Positions 1 to 8,346 of a stretch of DNA of 64,000 nt are shown piece after piece; the stretch's first letter is position 1, and each line of letters opens with the position of its first letter. The notes under the pieces are model-generated. The model saw only the letters and a list, made by a program, of their open reading frames with translations. It was not told where the DNA came from and did not search any database. The stretch comes from Akkermansia muciniphila (GTDB taxonomy: Bacteria; Verrucomicrobiota; Verrucomicrobiia; Verrucomicrobiales; Akkermansiaceae): positions 1 to 64,000 of the forward strand of contig CAMCUY010000005.1 of NCBI GenBank assembly GCA_945879075.1, given 5' to 3'. Made by a program: the position numbers and the translations under genes.

Positions 1-86
1 CGTTCCCGCTGCCATTGGATGACGATCAGCACGCTGAGGATCAGGCAGCCGATGGCGTTGAGAATGGGCAGAACGCGGGATTTCAC
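1..86 (-). CDS. N-terminus of a small membrane protein, cut by the window edge
   Basis: Reading leftwards after exbD, a GTG codon at 86-84 opens a frame that runs off the window. The 29 visible residues begin MKSRVLPILNAIG and form one hydrophobic stretch followed by a charged WQRER, as expected for a signal anchor. The start lies only 3 bases after the exbD stop, so it is probably the last or next gene of the receptor/tonB/exbB/exbD operon. Nothing visible shows its function; it may be an accessory protein of the TonB complex. It is too short for the ORF track. Confidence 0.55.
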   Translation of the reverse strand, partial: MKSRVLPILNAIGCLILSVLIVIQWQRE

Positions 87-89
87 GCT

Positions 90-515
90 TCAGGGATTGG
101 GAGTTTTGGATTCGAAGCTGACCTTTTCGACGCCGGCGTCGCGGACGGCGTTGAGCACGCCGAGGACTTGCTTGTGGCGTGCTTCGGCGTCGGCGGCGAT
201 GAGGACGCGGGTTTCGTCCGGTTTCGCCCCGGCTTTCAGGCGGGCGGTGATTTCAGTCAGGGTGACGATCTTGCCGTCCCAGGTGGTCACGCCGCTGGCG
301 TCGATGGCGATTTGGAACGGCGGCGTCTTGGTGTCGGCGATGCCGGTGGAGGCTTCCGGCAGGTTGATCGGCACGCGGTGGAGCTGGGTCATGCTCAGGC
401 TCACTAACATGAAGGCGGCGAGCAGGAAGAACATGATGTCGATGAGCGGGATGATTTCAATCCGCGCTTCATCGCCCTCGTCGTCGGAGGAGCGGCTATG
501 GAGTTGGACGGGCAT
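90..515 (-). CDS. exbD: ExbD/TolR-family biopolymer transport protein
   Basis: The 141-residue protein has the ExbD layout: a short cytoplasmic N-terminus, one membrane helix (about residues 21-42, starting IEIIPLIDIMFFLLAAF) and a periplasmic domain. The aspartate in LIDIMF matches the conserved proton-pathway aspartate of ExbD/TolR. In the family it works with ExbB to use the proton gradient to energise TonB. The start codon overlaps the exbB stop by one base, so the two are translationally coupled. The neighbours tonB and a TonB-dependent receptor point to outer-membrane uptake rather than to a Tol-Pal role. Confidence 0.9.
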   Translation of the reverse strand: MPVQLHSRSSDDEGDEARIEIIPLIDIMFFLLAAFMLVSLSMTQLHRVPINLPEASTGIADTKTPPFQIAIDASGVTTWDGKIVTLTEITARLKAGAKPDETRVLIAADAEARHKQVLGVLNAVRDAGVEKVSFESKTPNP

Positions 516-1174
516 CAGCGCGGGGTGCGGTTGGCGGCGAAGGCTTCCAGGTCGTGGCCGTGTTCCTTGGCGGATTTCACCAGCAGCTCGGTGTGATTGA
601 TCCAGCGTTCCAAGGAGCCGCGCAGCACGGCGACGCGCTTGCGGAAAAAGTTATAAGGCAGCAGGCAGAGGATGGCGATGGCGATGCCGCAGGCGGTGGC
701 GATGAGCGCCTCGCCGATGCCGCCGGAGACCTTGCTGGCGGCGAGTTGCTCGTCTCCGACGAAGGAGAACGAGCCCATGATGCCGACGACGGTACCGAAC
801 AATCCGAGCAGCGGCGCGAGCGTGATGAGCGTGCTGATGACCCACATGCGGGCTTCGGATTTCTCGATGAGATGGGTGGCGTGGAGTTGCATGGCGGCGA
901 GCATCGAGGTGTGCGCGTGGGTCATGCCCTCGTTGAGGTTGGTCAGAAACGGTTCGCGGGAGTTTTTCCCGAGCTCCCACGCGGTGGCGAAATCGCCGGT
1001 GCCGATGGCGACTCGGGCTTGTTCCTGTTTGTCCGGCTGGAGCGTGGCTTGCAGGCGGAGCCACCAGACGGCGCGGTCGAGGACGACGCAGAGGGCGAGG
1101 AAAAAGGTGGCGAGGATGGGCCACATGACCCAGCCACCTTCAATGAATGTTTCGACGACGATATTGGCGAGCAC
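515..1174 (-). CDS. exbB: ExbB/TolQ/MotA-family proton channel protein
   Basis: This 219-residue inner-membrane protein has a first helix near residues 14-34 (WVMWPILATFFLALCVVLD) and two further helices around 110-135 and 155-180. The last two contain the TLAPLLGLFGTVVGIMGSF stretch that is the hallmark of the MotA/TolQ/ExbB family. It should form the proton-conducting pentamer that holds the ExbD dimer and drives TonB. It lies 7 bases after tonB and overlaps exbD by one base. Assignment to ExbB rather than TolQ rests on the tonB and receptor neighbours. Confidence 0.9.
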   Translation of the reverse strand: MLANIVVETFIEGGWVMWPILATFFLALCVVLDRAVWWLRLQATLQPDKQEQARVAIGTGDFATAWELGKNSREPFLTNLNEGMTHAHTSMLAAMQLHATHLIEKSEARMWVISTLITLAPLLGLFGTVVGIMGSFSFVGDEQLAASKVSGGIGEALIATACGIAIAILCLLPYNFFRKRVAVLRGSLERWINHTELLVKSAKEHGHDLEAFAANRTPR

Positions 1175-1181
1175 GGTGATG

Positions 1182-1877
1182 TTAGCGGAGTTGGAAAACG
1201 ATGGGGCGCTGGAGCTTCATGATCCCGCCGGCGGGGAATGTCCAGCGGCGGACGGTGCGGACGGCTTCGGAATCGAGCAGTGGCCAGCCGGACGAGGATT
1301 TCGGATAGGCGGAGATGACGCGGCCGGAGGCGTCGACGGTGAACTCGATGACGACGGTGCCGGTCTGGCCGGCGCGCTTGGCCTGCGCGGGGTAGCTGGG
1401 TTTCGCCATGCGGCCTTGGGCGAGGCGGGAGGAATCGGACACGCCGGGGCTTGCGGTGCCCGGGGCTCCACCGGGCTTGGTTGGCTTGGCGGTGGAAGCG
1501 GATTTCCCGGCTTGGGTCGGCCGGGGCTTGGCAATCACTTGGACCGGAGCGGGGGATGGTTTCGCCGCGACCGGGGAAATTTCCGGAATCTCGGGCAAGG
1601 GCTCGAACTCCGCGATTTGCGGCAATTCGGGTGGCGCGGGCAGGATTTCCGCCGGAGCTTCGGTGGCTGCGACCGCGACGGTTGTGGGGATTTCCTCGGC
1701 GGTTTCCGCTTCGTCGAGGGTGAAATCTTCCGCGACCGGGTGGAGTTCTTCTTCCGTTTTCACGGCGACGGGCGCGCCCGGGAAACTCGGAACCACCAGC
1801 GCCACGATGCCGAACGCCGCCACGCTCAGCCACCAGGCGAGCGTGCCGATATTGAGGGCGTGGAAGAGGGCGTTCAT
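1182..1877 (-). CDS. tonB: TonB energy-transducing protein
   Basis: The 231-residue protein shows the three TonB parts: one N-terminal membrane helix (about 13-35), a long proline-, alanine- and glutamate-rich periplasmic spacer (about 45-150), and a C-terminal domain of about 80 residues. That domain has the usual features SYPAQAKRAGQTGTVVIEF and VDASGRVISAYPKSSSG, ending in an aromatic-rich strand. It should carry energy from ExbB/ExbD to the receptor encoded immediately upstream. It begins 71 bases after the receptor stop. Confidence is high because both the C-terminal domain and the gene order agree. Confidence 0.92.
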   Translation of the reverse strand: MNALFHALNIGTLAWWLSVAAFGIVALVVPSFPGAPVAVKTEEELHPVAEDFTLDEAETAEEIPTTVAVAATEAPAEILPAPPELPQIAEFEPLPEIPEISPVAAKPSPAPVQVIAKPRPTQAGKSASTAKPTKPGGAPGTASPGVSDSSRLAQGRMAKPSYPAQAKRAGQTGTVVIEFTVDASGRVISAYPKSSSGWPLLDSEAVRTVRRWTFPAGGIMKLQRPIVFQLR

Positions 1878-1948
1878 GGAAGCGGGCGGAAACTAGGGCG
1901 GGTCCGGCAAGAAAACAATCGCCGTGGCGGACCCCGTCAAGGGCCGGA

Positions 1949-4003
1949 TCAGAACTCGAAGGAGGTGCCGATATAGCAGTTGCGACCGTTGGCGGGATCG
2001 ATCCCGTCGTTGCGGACGCGGGCGAAATAGCTCTCGTCGAAGAGGTTGTTGATGCCGCCGATCAGGCGGACGTTGTCATGGATTTTGTATTCCGCGGTGA
2101 GGTCCCAGACCATGTAGGCGGGGACTTTGAAATTGGCGGTGTTGTTGTCGTTGGCGAAATGGTCGCCCAGGAAGGTGCCGCCGAAGGTGACTTTCAGTTT
2201 GTCCTGATAGTTGTAGTTCAGGCCGGTGCGGAGGATGTAATCCGGGGCGTATTGAGGCGTGTTGCCGTCTGCGTCGCCGCTGGTGAACTCTGCGTCCAGC
2301 AGGGTGGCGTTCACATACCAGTCCAGAGCTCCATAGCTGTCAGCTCCCGTGACTAATTCCAGCAGGTCGGTGCTGGCGGAAAGATCGATGCCTTTGTGAA
2401 TGGAATCGCCGACGTTGGCGGTGGTGTTGCCGAGCGTGCCGATCTGGTCCTTGAAGGAGAGCAGGAAAGCGCTAGCGTCAAGTGTCAACCAGTCCTGTGG
2501 ACGGGTGCGGTAACCGAGTTCGTATTCGAGCGCTTTTCCTTCCTCAAGATCGTCCGGAACATCGCTGAGAGCATCGGAAGGAACTGCTTCGGTGTATATC
2601 TTCGGGCGGTAGGACTGTGAGATGTTGCCATAAATGGAGGACCGCGCGTCGGTGGCGTATTCGGCTCCCAAGCCGCCGAGAAGGATGTGGTTTTCGTCAT
2701 CGTCCTTCGCCCCGGTGCCGAGTCTTTCGACATCCTGCCAGACGTTTTCCACGCGGAGTCCCGGCGTGATGAAGAATTTACCGAAGCTGAATTTGTTTTC
2801 CGCAAAGACCGGGAGATAAAACACCTGGCGCTCCGATTTCTTCACCGTCGGGGAGTTGGAAATGGAGTCGGTGCGCGGGGAGTCCACATGATAGATCTGC
2901 ACACCTGTCGTGAAGGTGTGCTGCGAATCCGAACCCCAGTTCACGCGATAGCGCGAGTCGATGCCAAGCGTGTCGAATTGCTGCTCTTCGGTCTTGAACG
3001 GCTTGTTTGGAGCGGGGGGCACGCCGAAGCCGCCGTCGTCCTGCCGGTAGCTGGAACGCCTGTAATCGACCCACCAGGCGCTGGTGGTGAAGAATGAATC
3101 GGGCGTTGGTTCGACTTCGTAGGTCAGCGAGACCGAATCGCGGTCGAGCGATAATTCATCGTTGAGGCGGGTGGCTTTGAGGCTGCCGGAGTTGAAATCG
3201 GCGATGGAGAGGCCGCCGGGTTCGCCGTGGTTTTCCTCGTAGGTGTCGGCGTTGAGTATGATTTTCCCGCCGTTATCGAGCGAGTAGAGGAGTTTGATCG
3301 CGGCGTTGTTGAGGTCGTAGTCGCTGTTGGCGGAGCGGAACCCGTCGCTCTCGCGGTGGTTGAAATAGAGGTAGTAGCCGAGTTTATCGACGGTGCCGTC
3401 CGCGGAGGAGAAGGTGGAGTAGAGATCGTCGCTGCCGATGATATGCTGGGTGCGGGCCGAAAACGGTTTGTCGGTGCGTGGGCGGTGGGTGATGTAATTG
3501 AGCGCGCCGCCGGGTTGCGGTCCGTGTTGGAGGGCGGCGCCGCCGTGCAGGAATTCGATCCGGTCCACGGTGTCGAGCGGCGGGGTGTAGTAGGCCTCCG
3601 GATAGCCGAATTGGTCGGCGTGAATCGGGATTCCGTCGCGCAGGACTTGGGTGAATTGGGCACGGTGCGGATTGAGCCCGCGGTAGCCGAGGCTCACCAG
3701 CGGCGAGGATTCTTCGGCGAGCAGCAGGCCGGGAGTCTGGGAAAGCGCTTGGCGGTAGTTGTTGCCAACAATCCGCGCCTGGGCATCCAGATCAATCACC
3801 GCGGTTTTTTTGCCAGCGAAGATCGCGGCCCCGACCACATCGGGAAGCCAGCCCTGCTGGTTCGTTTCATCGGCTTCCGACTCGGCGGTCACCACCATGG
3901 ATTCGAGCGTGGTCACCGCGTCCTGAGCCGTGGTCAGGCTGGCGTCGGAGAGGGTTGCCATCAGGCAGACGGCGGTGGAGCGGGCAATGGAGTTCTGTTT
4001 CAT
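1949..4003 (-). CDS. FecA-like TonB-dependent outer-membrane receptor
   Basis: I start this 684-residue protein at the ATG at 4003, not at the ORF-track start at 4171. From 4003 it begins MKQNSIARSTAVCLMA, a signal peptide, with an AAGAGAAA-like ribosome site upstream. A plug domain follows (about 55-165, with LGYRGLNPHRAQFTQVLRDG and GPQPGGALNYITHRP), then a 22-strand-type barrel ending in the aromatic outer-membrane signal YIGTSFEF. The plug resembles the FecA iron-dicitrate group. The substrate is inferred to be a ferric chelate from this resemblance and from the Fur-like palindrome just upstream. No N-terminal signalling domain for an anti-sigma partner is visible. Confidence 0.88.
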   Translation of the reverse strand: MKQNSIARSTAVCLMATLSDASLTTAQDAVTTLESMVVTAESEADETNQQGWLPDVVGAAIFAGKKTAVIDLDAQARIVGNNYRQALSQTPGLLLAEESSPLVSLGYRGLNPHRAQFTQVLRDGIPIHADQFGYPEAYYTPPLDTVDRIEFLHGGAALQHGPQPGGALNYITHRPRTDKPFSARTQHIIGSDDLYSTFSSADGTVDKLGYYLYFNHRESDGFRSANSDYDLNNAAIKLLYSLDNGGKIILNADTYEENHGEPGGLSIADFNSGSLKATRLNDELSLDRDSVSLTYEVEPTPDSFFTTSAWWVDYRRSSYRQDDGGFGVPPAPNKPFKTEEQQFDTLGIDSRYRVNWGSDSQHTFTTGVQIYHVDSPRTDSISNSPTVKKSERQVFYLPVFAENKFSFGKFFITPGLRVENVWQDVERLGTGAKDDDENHILLGGLGAEYATDARSSIYGNISQSYRPKIYTEAVPSDALSDVPDDLEEGKALEYELGYRTRPQDWLTLDASAFLLSFKDQIGTLGNTTANVGDSIHKGIDLSASTDLLELVTGADSYGALDWYVNATLLDAEFTSGDADGNTPQYAPDYILRTGLNYNYQDKLKVTFGGTFLGDHFANDNNTANFKVPAYMVWDLTAEYKIHDNVRLIGGINNLFDESYFARVRNDGIDPANGRNCYIGTSFEF

Positions 4004-4018
4004 TGAGATCGGTTTCTC

Positions 4019-4035
4019 TTGAGACTGAGTCTCAA
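4019..4035. promoter_or_regulatory. Perfect 17-bp palindrome, probable Fur-type operator
   Basis: TTGAGACTGAGTCTCAA is a perfect 8-1-8 inverted repeat, 15 bases upstream of the receptor start codon, in the divergent gap with the ABC-F gene. It has the 7-1-7 form and the outer TGAGA/TCTCA bases of Fur boxes, with C/G in place of the usual central A/T. Binding by Fur or a Fur-family regulator is inferred from position and symmetry; no fur gene is in the window. Confidence 0.6.
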
Positions 4036-4148
4036 CAGCGCGAGGACACCATTTGGGGGTGGCTGCGTCAACCGGAAATTTGATTGGGTGATGGGGGTCG
4101 ATCCGCGATGGACGTTTCGCCCGCGATAGGCAACAAGCGCGCCGCTTC

Positions 4149-6059
4149 ATGTCCGCTCTCCTCTCTGCCAACGAAATTCGCCTGACCTACGGTTACCAAA
4201 CGCTGCTGGATGGGGTCACGCTTGCCATCGCCGCCGGGGAGAAAGCGGGCATGGTCGGCCGCAACGGCTGCGGCAAGACCTCGCTCCTCAAAATCCTCAC
4301 CGGCCAGCAAATGGCGGATTCCGGGGAAATCTCGCTGCGCCGCGCCCTCCGCGTCGGCTATTTGCCGCAGGAGTTCGAGTTGGATTCCGAGCTCACCGTG
4401 CAGGAAAACATCGCCTCGGGCGCGGCCGACATCGTCGAGGCCATCCGTCGCTATGAAAACGGCGAGGGCAGCGACGCCGAGCTCAACGACCTGCTCCACC
4501 TCATCGACCACGCCGACGGCTGGAACCTCGACTCCCGGATCAAGGCCGCCTCCACCGCGCTGGGCACGCCGCCGCTCGACGCGATGGTCGGCCCGCTTTC
4601 CGGCGGCGAGAAACGCCGGGTCGCGCTTTGCCGTGCGCTCGCCTGCCAGCCGGATCTGCTGCTGCTCGACGAGCCGACCAACCATCTCGACGCCGAGTCG
4701 ATCCGCTGGCTGGAGGATTATCTGAAGACCTTCCCCGGCGCGGTGATTTTCGTGACGCACGACCGTTACTTCCTCGACGTCATCGCCACGCGGATCATCG
4801 AGATCGACCAGGGCCGGGCGTTTTCGCATCCGGGGAATTACACCGCGTTCCTGGAATCCAAGGCGATCCGCCAGCAGATTGCCAGCCAGACCGAGCGCCG
4901 CCGCCAGCGGTTCCTGCGCGAGGAGTTAGAGTGGGTTAGGTCCGGCGTCAAGGCGCGGGGCACCAAGCAGCGCACCCGGCTCGACAAGTATTACGAAATC
5001 GAAGGCCTCGAAGCGCCGCCCGAGGAGCGGGAAATGGACCTGCTCATCCCGCCGGCTCCGGACTTGGGAAACATCGTCGTCGAGCTGGAAGGCGCGGGCG
5101 TGAACGTCGGCTCCGAGAAATCGCCGCGCTGGTTGTTCCGCAATCTAACCTTGAGCCTGCGTCCCGGCCAGTGCACCGGCATCGTCGGGAAAAACGGCGT
5201 GGGCAAGACGACTTTGCTCAAGCTCTGCCTCGGCCAGCTCGATCCGACCGAAGGCACCGCCGTCACCGGCAAGCGGGTGAAGGTGAACTACATCGACCAG
5301 ACGCGGATGGTGCTCGACGGCACCGGCTCGCTGCTCGACGAGATTTCCGACGGCAACGAGAAGCTGATGTTCGGCAACCAGCCGCTCGGCGCGCGGAACT
5401 ATCTGCGGCGTTTCCTCTTCGATGACAAGCGCATCAACGAGCGCGTCGATCTTCTATCCGGCGGCGAGCGCGCGCGGTTGATGTTGGCCAAGGTTTTGAA
5501 AAACGGCGGCAACGTCATCGTGCTCGACGAACCGACCAACGACCTCGACCTGCCCTCGCTGCGGATGCTCGAGGAAGCGCTTGCGGTGTTCGACGGCTCG
5601 GTGATCGTCGTTTCCCACGACCGCTATTTCCTCGACCGGATCTGCGACCAGATCATCGCCTTCGAGGACGACGGCATCGCGGTGCAGACGGGAAATTACT
5701 CCTACTATCTGGAAAAACGCCAGGCTCGCGAGGCCGCCCAGCGGATCCAGGCGCAAGCCGTCGCCCGCGAGGCCGCCGCCCGGCACAAGGCATCCACCGC
5801 CGCGCCCGCCGCGAAAAAAGGCCGCAAGCTCACCTTCAACGAGAAGAACGAGCTCGAAGGCATGGAGACCGCCATCCTCGCCATCGAGCAGGAAACCGAG
5901 GCGCTGGAAGCCATGCTGCACGATCCGGATTTCCAGGTAAAACGCTTCGCCGAAATCCCCGAACTCGTCGCGAGACTGGACGCGGACAAAGCCAAGGTCG
6001 CCAAGCTCTACACCCGCTGGGAAGAACTCGAAGCAATCCGCGAAGCCGCAGGGGCTTGA
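4149..6059 (+). CDS. ABC-F family ATPase, Uup/EttA-like
   Basis: This 636-residue soluble protein contains two ABC ATPase domains in tandem and no membrane segments. Domain 1 has the P-loop GRNGCGKTS, signature LSGGEKRRVALCRAL and Walker B LLLLDEPTNHLD. Domain 2 has GKNGVGKTT, LSGGERARLMLAKVL and VIVLDEPTNDLD. Between them is the charged ABC-F linker, and a C-terminal coiled-coil segment (about 555-630) resembles the DNA-binding tail of Uup. The family acts on the ribosome or translation. The coiled-coil tail favours a Uup-like member, but the exact subgroup is not certain. It is divergent from the receptor operon. Confidence 0.88.
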   Translation: MSALLSANEIRLTYGYQTLLDGVTLAIAAGEKAGMVGRNGCGKTSLLKILTGQQMADSGEISLRRALRVGYLPQEFELDSELTVQENIASGAADIVEAIRRYENGEGSDAELNDLLHLIDHADGWNLDSRIKAASTALGTPPLDAMVGPLSGGEKRRVALCRALACQPDLLLLDEPTNHLDAESIRWLEDYLKTFPGAVIFVTHDRYFLDVIATRIIEIDQGRAFSHPGNYTAFLESKAIRQQIASQTERRRQRFLREELEWVRSGVKARGTKQRTRLDKYYEIEGLEAPPEEREMDLLIPPAPDLGNIVVELEGAGVNVGSEKSPRWLFRNLTLSLRPGQCTGIVGKNGVGKTTLLKLCLGQLDPTEGTAVTGKRVKVNYIDQTRMVLDGTGSLLDEISDGNEKLMFGNQPLGARNYLRRFLFDDKRINERVDLLSGGERARLMLAKVLKNGGNVIVLDEPTNDLDLPSLRMLEEALAVFDGSVIVVSHDRYFLDRICDQIIAFEDDGIAVQTGNYSYYLEKRQAREAAQRIQAQAVAREAAARHKASTAAPAAKKGRKLTFNEKNELEGMETAILAIEQETEALEAMLHDPDFQVKRFAEIPELVARLDADKAKVAKLYTRWEELEAIREAAGA

Positions 6060-6158
6060 TCCGACCCGGCGACGACGTCTGCTTTGATTTGACAGGCTAA
6101 TTGATCGCCAGTGCGGCCTGCATGGATTCCTTGGCGGGTCTTGGGTTTCTGCTGGGAC

Positions 6159-6683
6159 CTACACTTGATTCCCGCTGCCGAAAATCTCCTCGGCGTAGTT
6201 CTCGCGGAGGAATTGGAGATCGGCGCGGTCTTTTTCGCGATGGGTCTTTTCCTTCATCCGGTAGAGCAGGCGCGGGGAGGCGAAGGGGATCGGGACGCCA
6301 TCGACCACGCGGATGATCTGGTCTTTCGAGGCTTCCTCGTAACCGATGCCGCTGGCGGAGGCCATGAGGTCCACGCAGATTTCATCGCCGACACGGACGA
6401 CGGTGTATTTCGCGATCTCACCGGGCTCGAGTTCGAGGACGGCTTTGTCGGGGAGGGATTCGAGAGCTTTATAGACCTTGGCCTCGTTTTCGGGGTCGGT
6501 GGCGACGACGAGATCGAGGTCCATGGTGGATCTTGCGTAGCCGGAGAGGATGATCGCGAAGCCGCCGATGACGATGTAGTCGGCCCCCAAACGATTCAGC
6601 TCACTGGCGAGCGCGGCCAGATCTTTCTGTCGCGGGGCGCGCGATGTTAGTCCTTCTTCGGTCGTATTGAATTCCTCATCCAT
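6159..6683 (-). CDS. Nucleotidyltransferase-fold protein (AbiEii/DUF6036-like)
   Basis: The 174-residue protein has a nucleotidyltransferase core: YIVIGGFAIILSGYARSTMDLDLVV, with the DLDL acidic pair expected to bind metal, and a later acidic residue in EICVDLMA. Proteins of this kind occur as toxins or toxin partners of AbiE-type abortive infection systems and in orphan loci. Its start overlaps the end of the 75-residue gene upstream (6647-6874) by 37 bases, so the two form one unit. A toxin-antitoxin role is possible by analogy but is not shown by the sequence. Confidence 0.7.
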   Translation of the reverse strand: MDEEFNTTEEGLTSRAPRQKDLAALASELNRLGADYIVIGGFAIILSGYARSTMDLDLVVATDPENEAKVYKALESLPDKAVLELEPGEIAKYTVVRVGDEICVDLMASASGIGYEEASKDQIIRVVDGVPIPFASPRLLYRMKEKTHREKDRADLQFLRENYAEEIFGSGNQV

Positions 6684-6874
6684 GCGTCTGCCTCCTCGTG
6701 GGAATGGAAACGGAAGATCCCCCTGGGTGTCAGGCGGTGTCCGCTTTCCTTGAATTGCTCGTTAATGAATTCCTGAAGGCCATCGGCTGTCGCGAGCGGG
6801 TTGATCGGACGCCTGCGGCGACCGACGGTCTTGCCGGCGGGATCGTCCAGATTGATGACGCTGACCTGTTTCAT
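6647..6874 (-). CDS. Small protein paired with the nucleotidyltransferase
   Basis: This 75-residue protein (start MKQVSVINLDDPAGKTVGRR) is basic in the middle and ends in RFHSHEEADAWMRNSIRPKKD. I recognise no named domain. The SHEEADAWM segment resembles short proteins encoded just before nucleotidyltransferase-fold genes. The 37-base overlap with the downstream gene indicates coupled translation. It could be the antitoxin of a two-gene module, but its size and position are the only support. Confidence 0.6.
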   Translation of the reverse strand: MKQVSVINLDDPAGKTVGRRRRPINPLATADGLQEFINEQFKESGHRLTPRGIFRFHSHEEADAWMRNSIRPKKD

Positions 6875-6889
6875 TGAATCAAGATTAGT

Positions 6890-8191
6890 TCAGGCGGCGG
6901 AAATAGGAAGCTTTGAAAATTGTGCGCAATTTCGTGACTGCCAGCGCTCGATGGCGAGGCGGATGCCGGCGGCTTTGTGGAGGGTCTCCTCGTATTCCTT
7001 GTCTGGATCGGAATCGGCGACGATGCCGGATCCAACTTGATAGACGAGCTCGTTACTCGTGCGGACGAGGGTGCGGATGGCGATGCTGAGCGAGCTCTCG
7101 CCATTGTAGCCGAGCCAGCCGATGGCCCCGCAATAGACGCCGCGCGGGGCTCGTTCGAGCTCGCGGATGATTTCCATGGCGCGCTTCTTGGGCGCGCCGG
7201 TGATGCTGCCGCCGGGGAAACAGGCGGCGAGCGCGGTGAGGGCGTCGGTCTCGGGGCGGAGGGTGCCGGTGACCGTGGAGACGAGGTGGTGGACTTGGGC
7301 GAGGGTTTCGAGCTGGAGCATCTCGGTGACTTCGACGCTGCCAAATTCGCAGACCTGGCCGAGGTCGTTGCGGAGGAGGTCGGTGATCATGACGAGCTCG
7401 GCGATTTCCTTGGCGGAGGTCTGGAGTTCGTAAGCGGAGCGGCGGTCCTCGTCGGGATCGGCGAAGCGCGGGCGGGTGCCTTTGATCGGGCGGGTCTCGA
7501 TGCCGCGGCCGGAGATTTTGAGAAACGTCTCGGGCGAGGAGCTGAGGATTTCGCGGCCGTCGAGATTGAGATAGGCGGCCATCGGGGCAGGGGAGGCGTC
7601 GCGCAGGGTTTCGTAGAGGCTGAAAAGGTCACCGGTGACGGTGACGGTGGCGGTAAAGGCTTGGGAGAGATTCGCCTGGTAGATGTGGCCGGCGGCGATC
7701 CATTCCTTGATGCGGGCGACGCCGGAGGTGAATGTTCCGCGGCTGGCGAGCGGGGTGAAGGGGGAAATTTCGGCGGAGCCGGAGCTGTCGCGGAGCCGGG
7801 TGGAGAGGTCGCCGATTTCCCACCAGGTGGCGTCGCGGTGGCTGTAAACGAGCATTTCCGGGTAGTCGCCAAAGACGAAGTCGCCCTCGTAATCGACCCA
7901 CCCGCAAAGCCCGCCGACGGGCAAGCCGTGGTCGCCGGAGATTTCCGGACCATCTGCGAGAGCGGCGCGAAGGATTTCCAGATCGGCGGAAACGTGGATG
8001 TTTCCCCGCAGCACTTGTCGCGGATTGGCCGCGATCACCGAGACCGGTCGCGAGCTGCCTGTGGGAAAATTTCCGGCGGTGTCGAAAAACACCAGCCCAT
8101 CCAGATGCCGCAGCTGGCCCGCCACCTCGACGGGAGACAGTCCATCGAGCCGGACCGGACTCGCCACGGGTCGCATCAGGGAATCCGCCAT
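6890..8191 (-). CDS. pabB: Aminodeoxychorismate synthase component I
   Basis: The 433-residue protein belongs to the chorismate-binding family. Family landmarks are [35 protein letters not shown] and [17 protein letters not shown]. The PIKGT lysine is the residue that distinguishes PabB from anthranilate synthase TrpE. It should convert chorismate with ammonia to 4-amino-4-deoxychorismate for folate synthesis. I use the ATG at 8191 ([12 protein letters not shown]), because the ORF-track start at 8338 adds an unlikely extension that overlaps the divergent EF-G gene's upstream region. No pabA or pabC is next to it here. Confidence 0.88.
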   Translation of the reverse strand: MADSLMRPVASPVRLDGLSPVEVAGQLRHLDGLVFFDTAGNFPTGSSRPVSVIAANPRQVLRGNIHVSADLEILRAALADGPEISGDHGLPVGGLCGWVDYEGDFVFGDYPEMLVYSHRDATWWEIGDLSTRLRDSSGSAEISPFTPLASRGTFTSGVARIKEWIAAGHIYQANLSQAFTATVTVTGDLFSLYETLRDASPAPMAAYLNLDGREILSSSPETFLKISGRGIETRPIKGTRPRFADPDEDRRSAYELQTSAKEIAELVMITDLLRNDLGQVCEFGSVEVTEMLQLETLAQVHHLVSTVTGTLRPETDALTALAACFPGGSITGAPKKRAMEIIRELERAPRGVYCGAIGWLGYNGESSLSIAIRTLVRTSNELVYQVGSGIVADSDPDKEYEETLHKAAGIRLAIERWQSRNCAQFSKLPISAA

Positions 8192-8346
8192 TGCGGCACG
8201 AAACAATGCCGGGCGTCGGGCCGTGGCAAGCCAGAAGCACGAAAAACCCCACCAAATCGACTCTAGGATTGCCAAAGTCCGATCCTCGACTAGGAATCTG
8301 CCCCCGCGCGAAACCGTCGCCCGCCAACCAGAAGCCATTATCCGTT

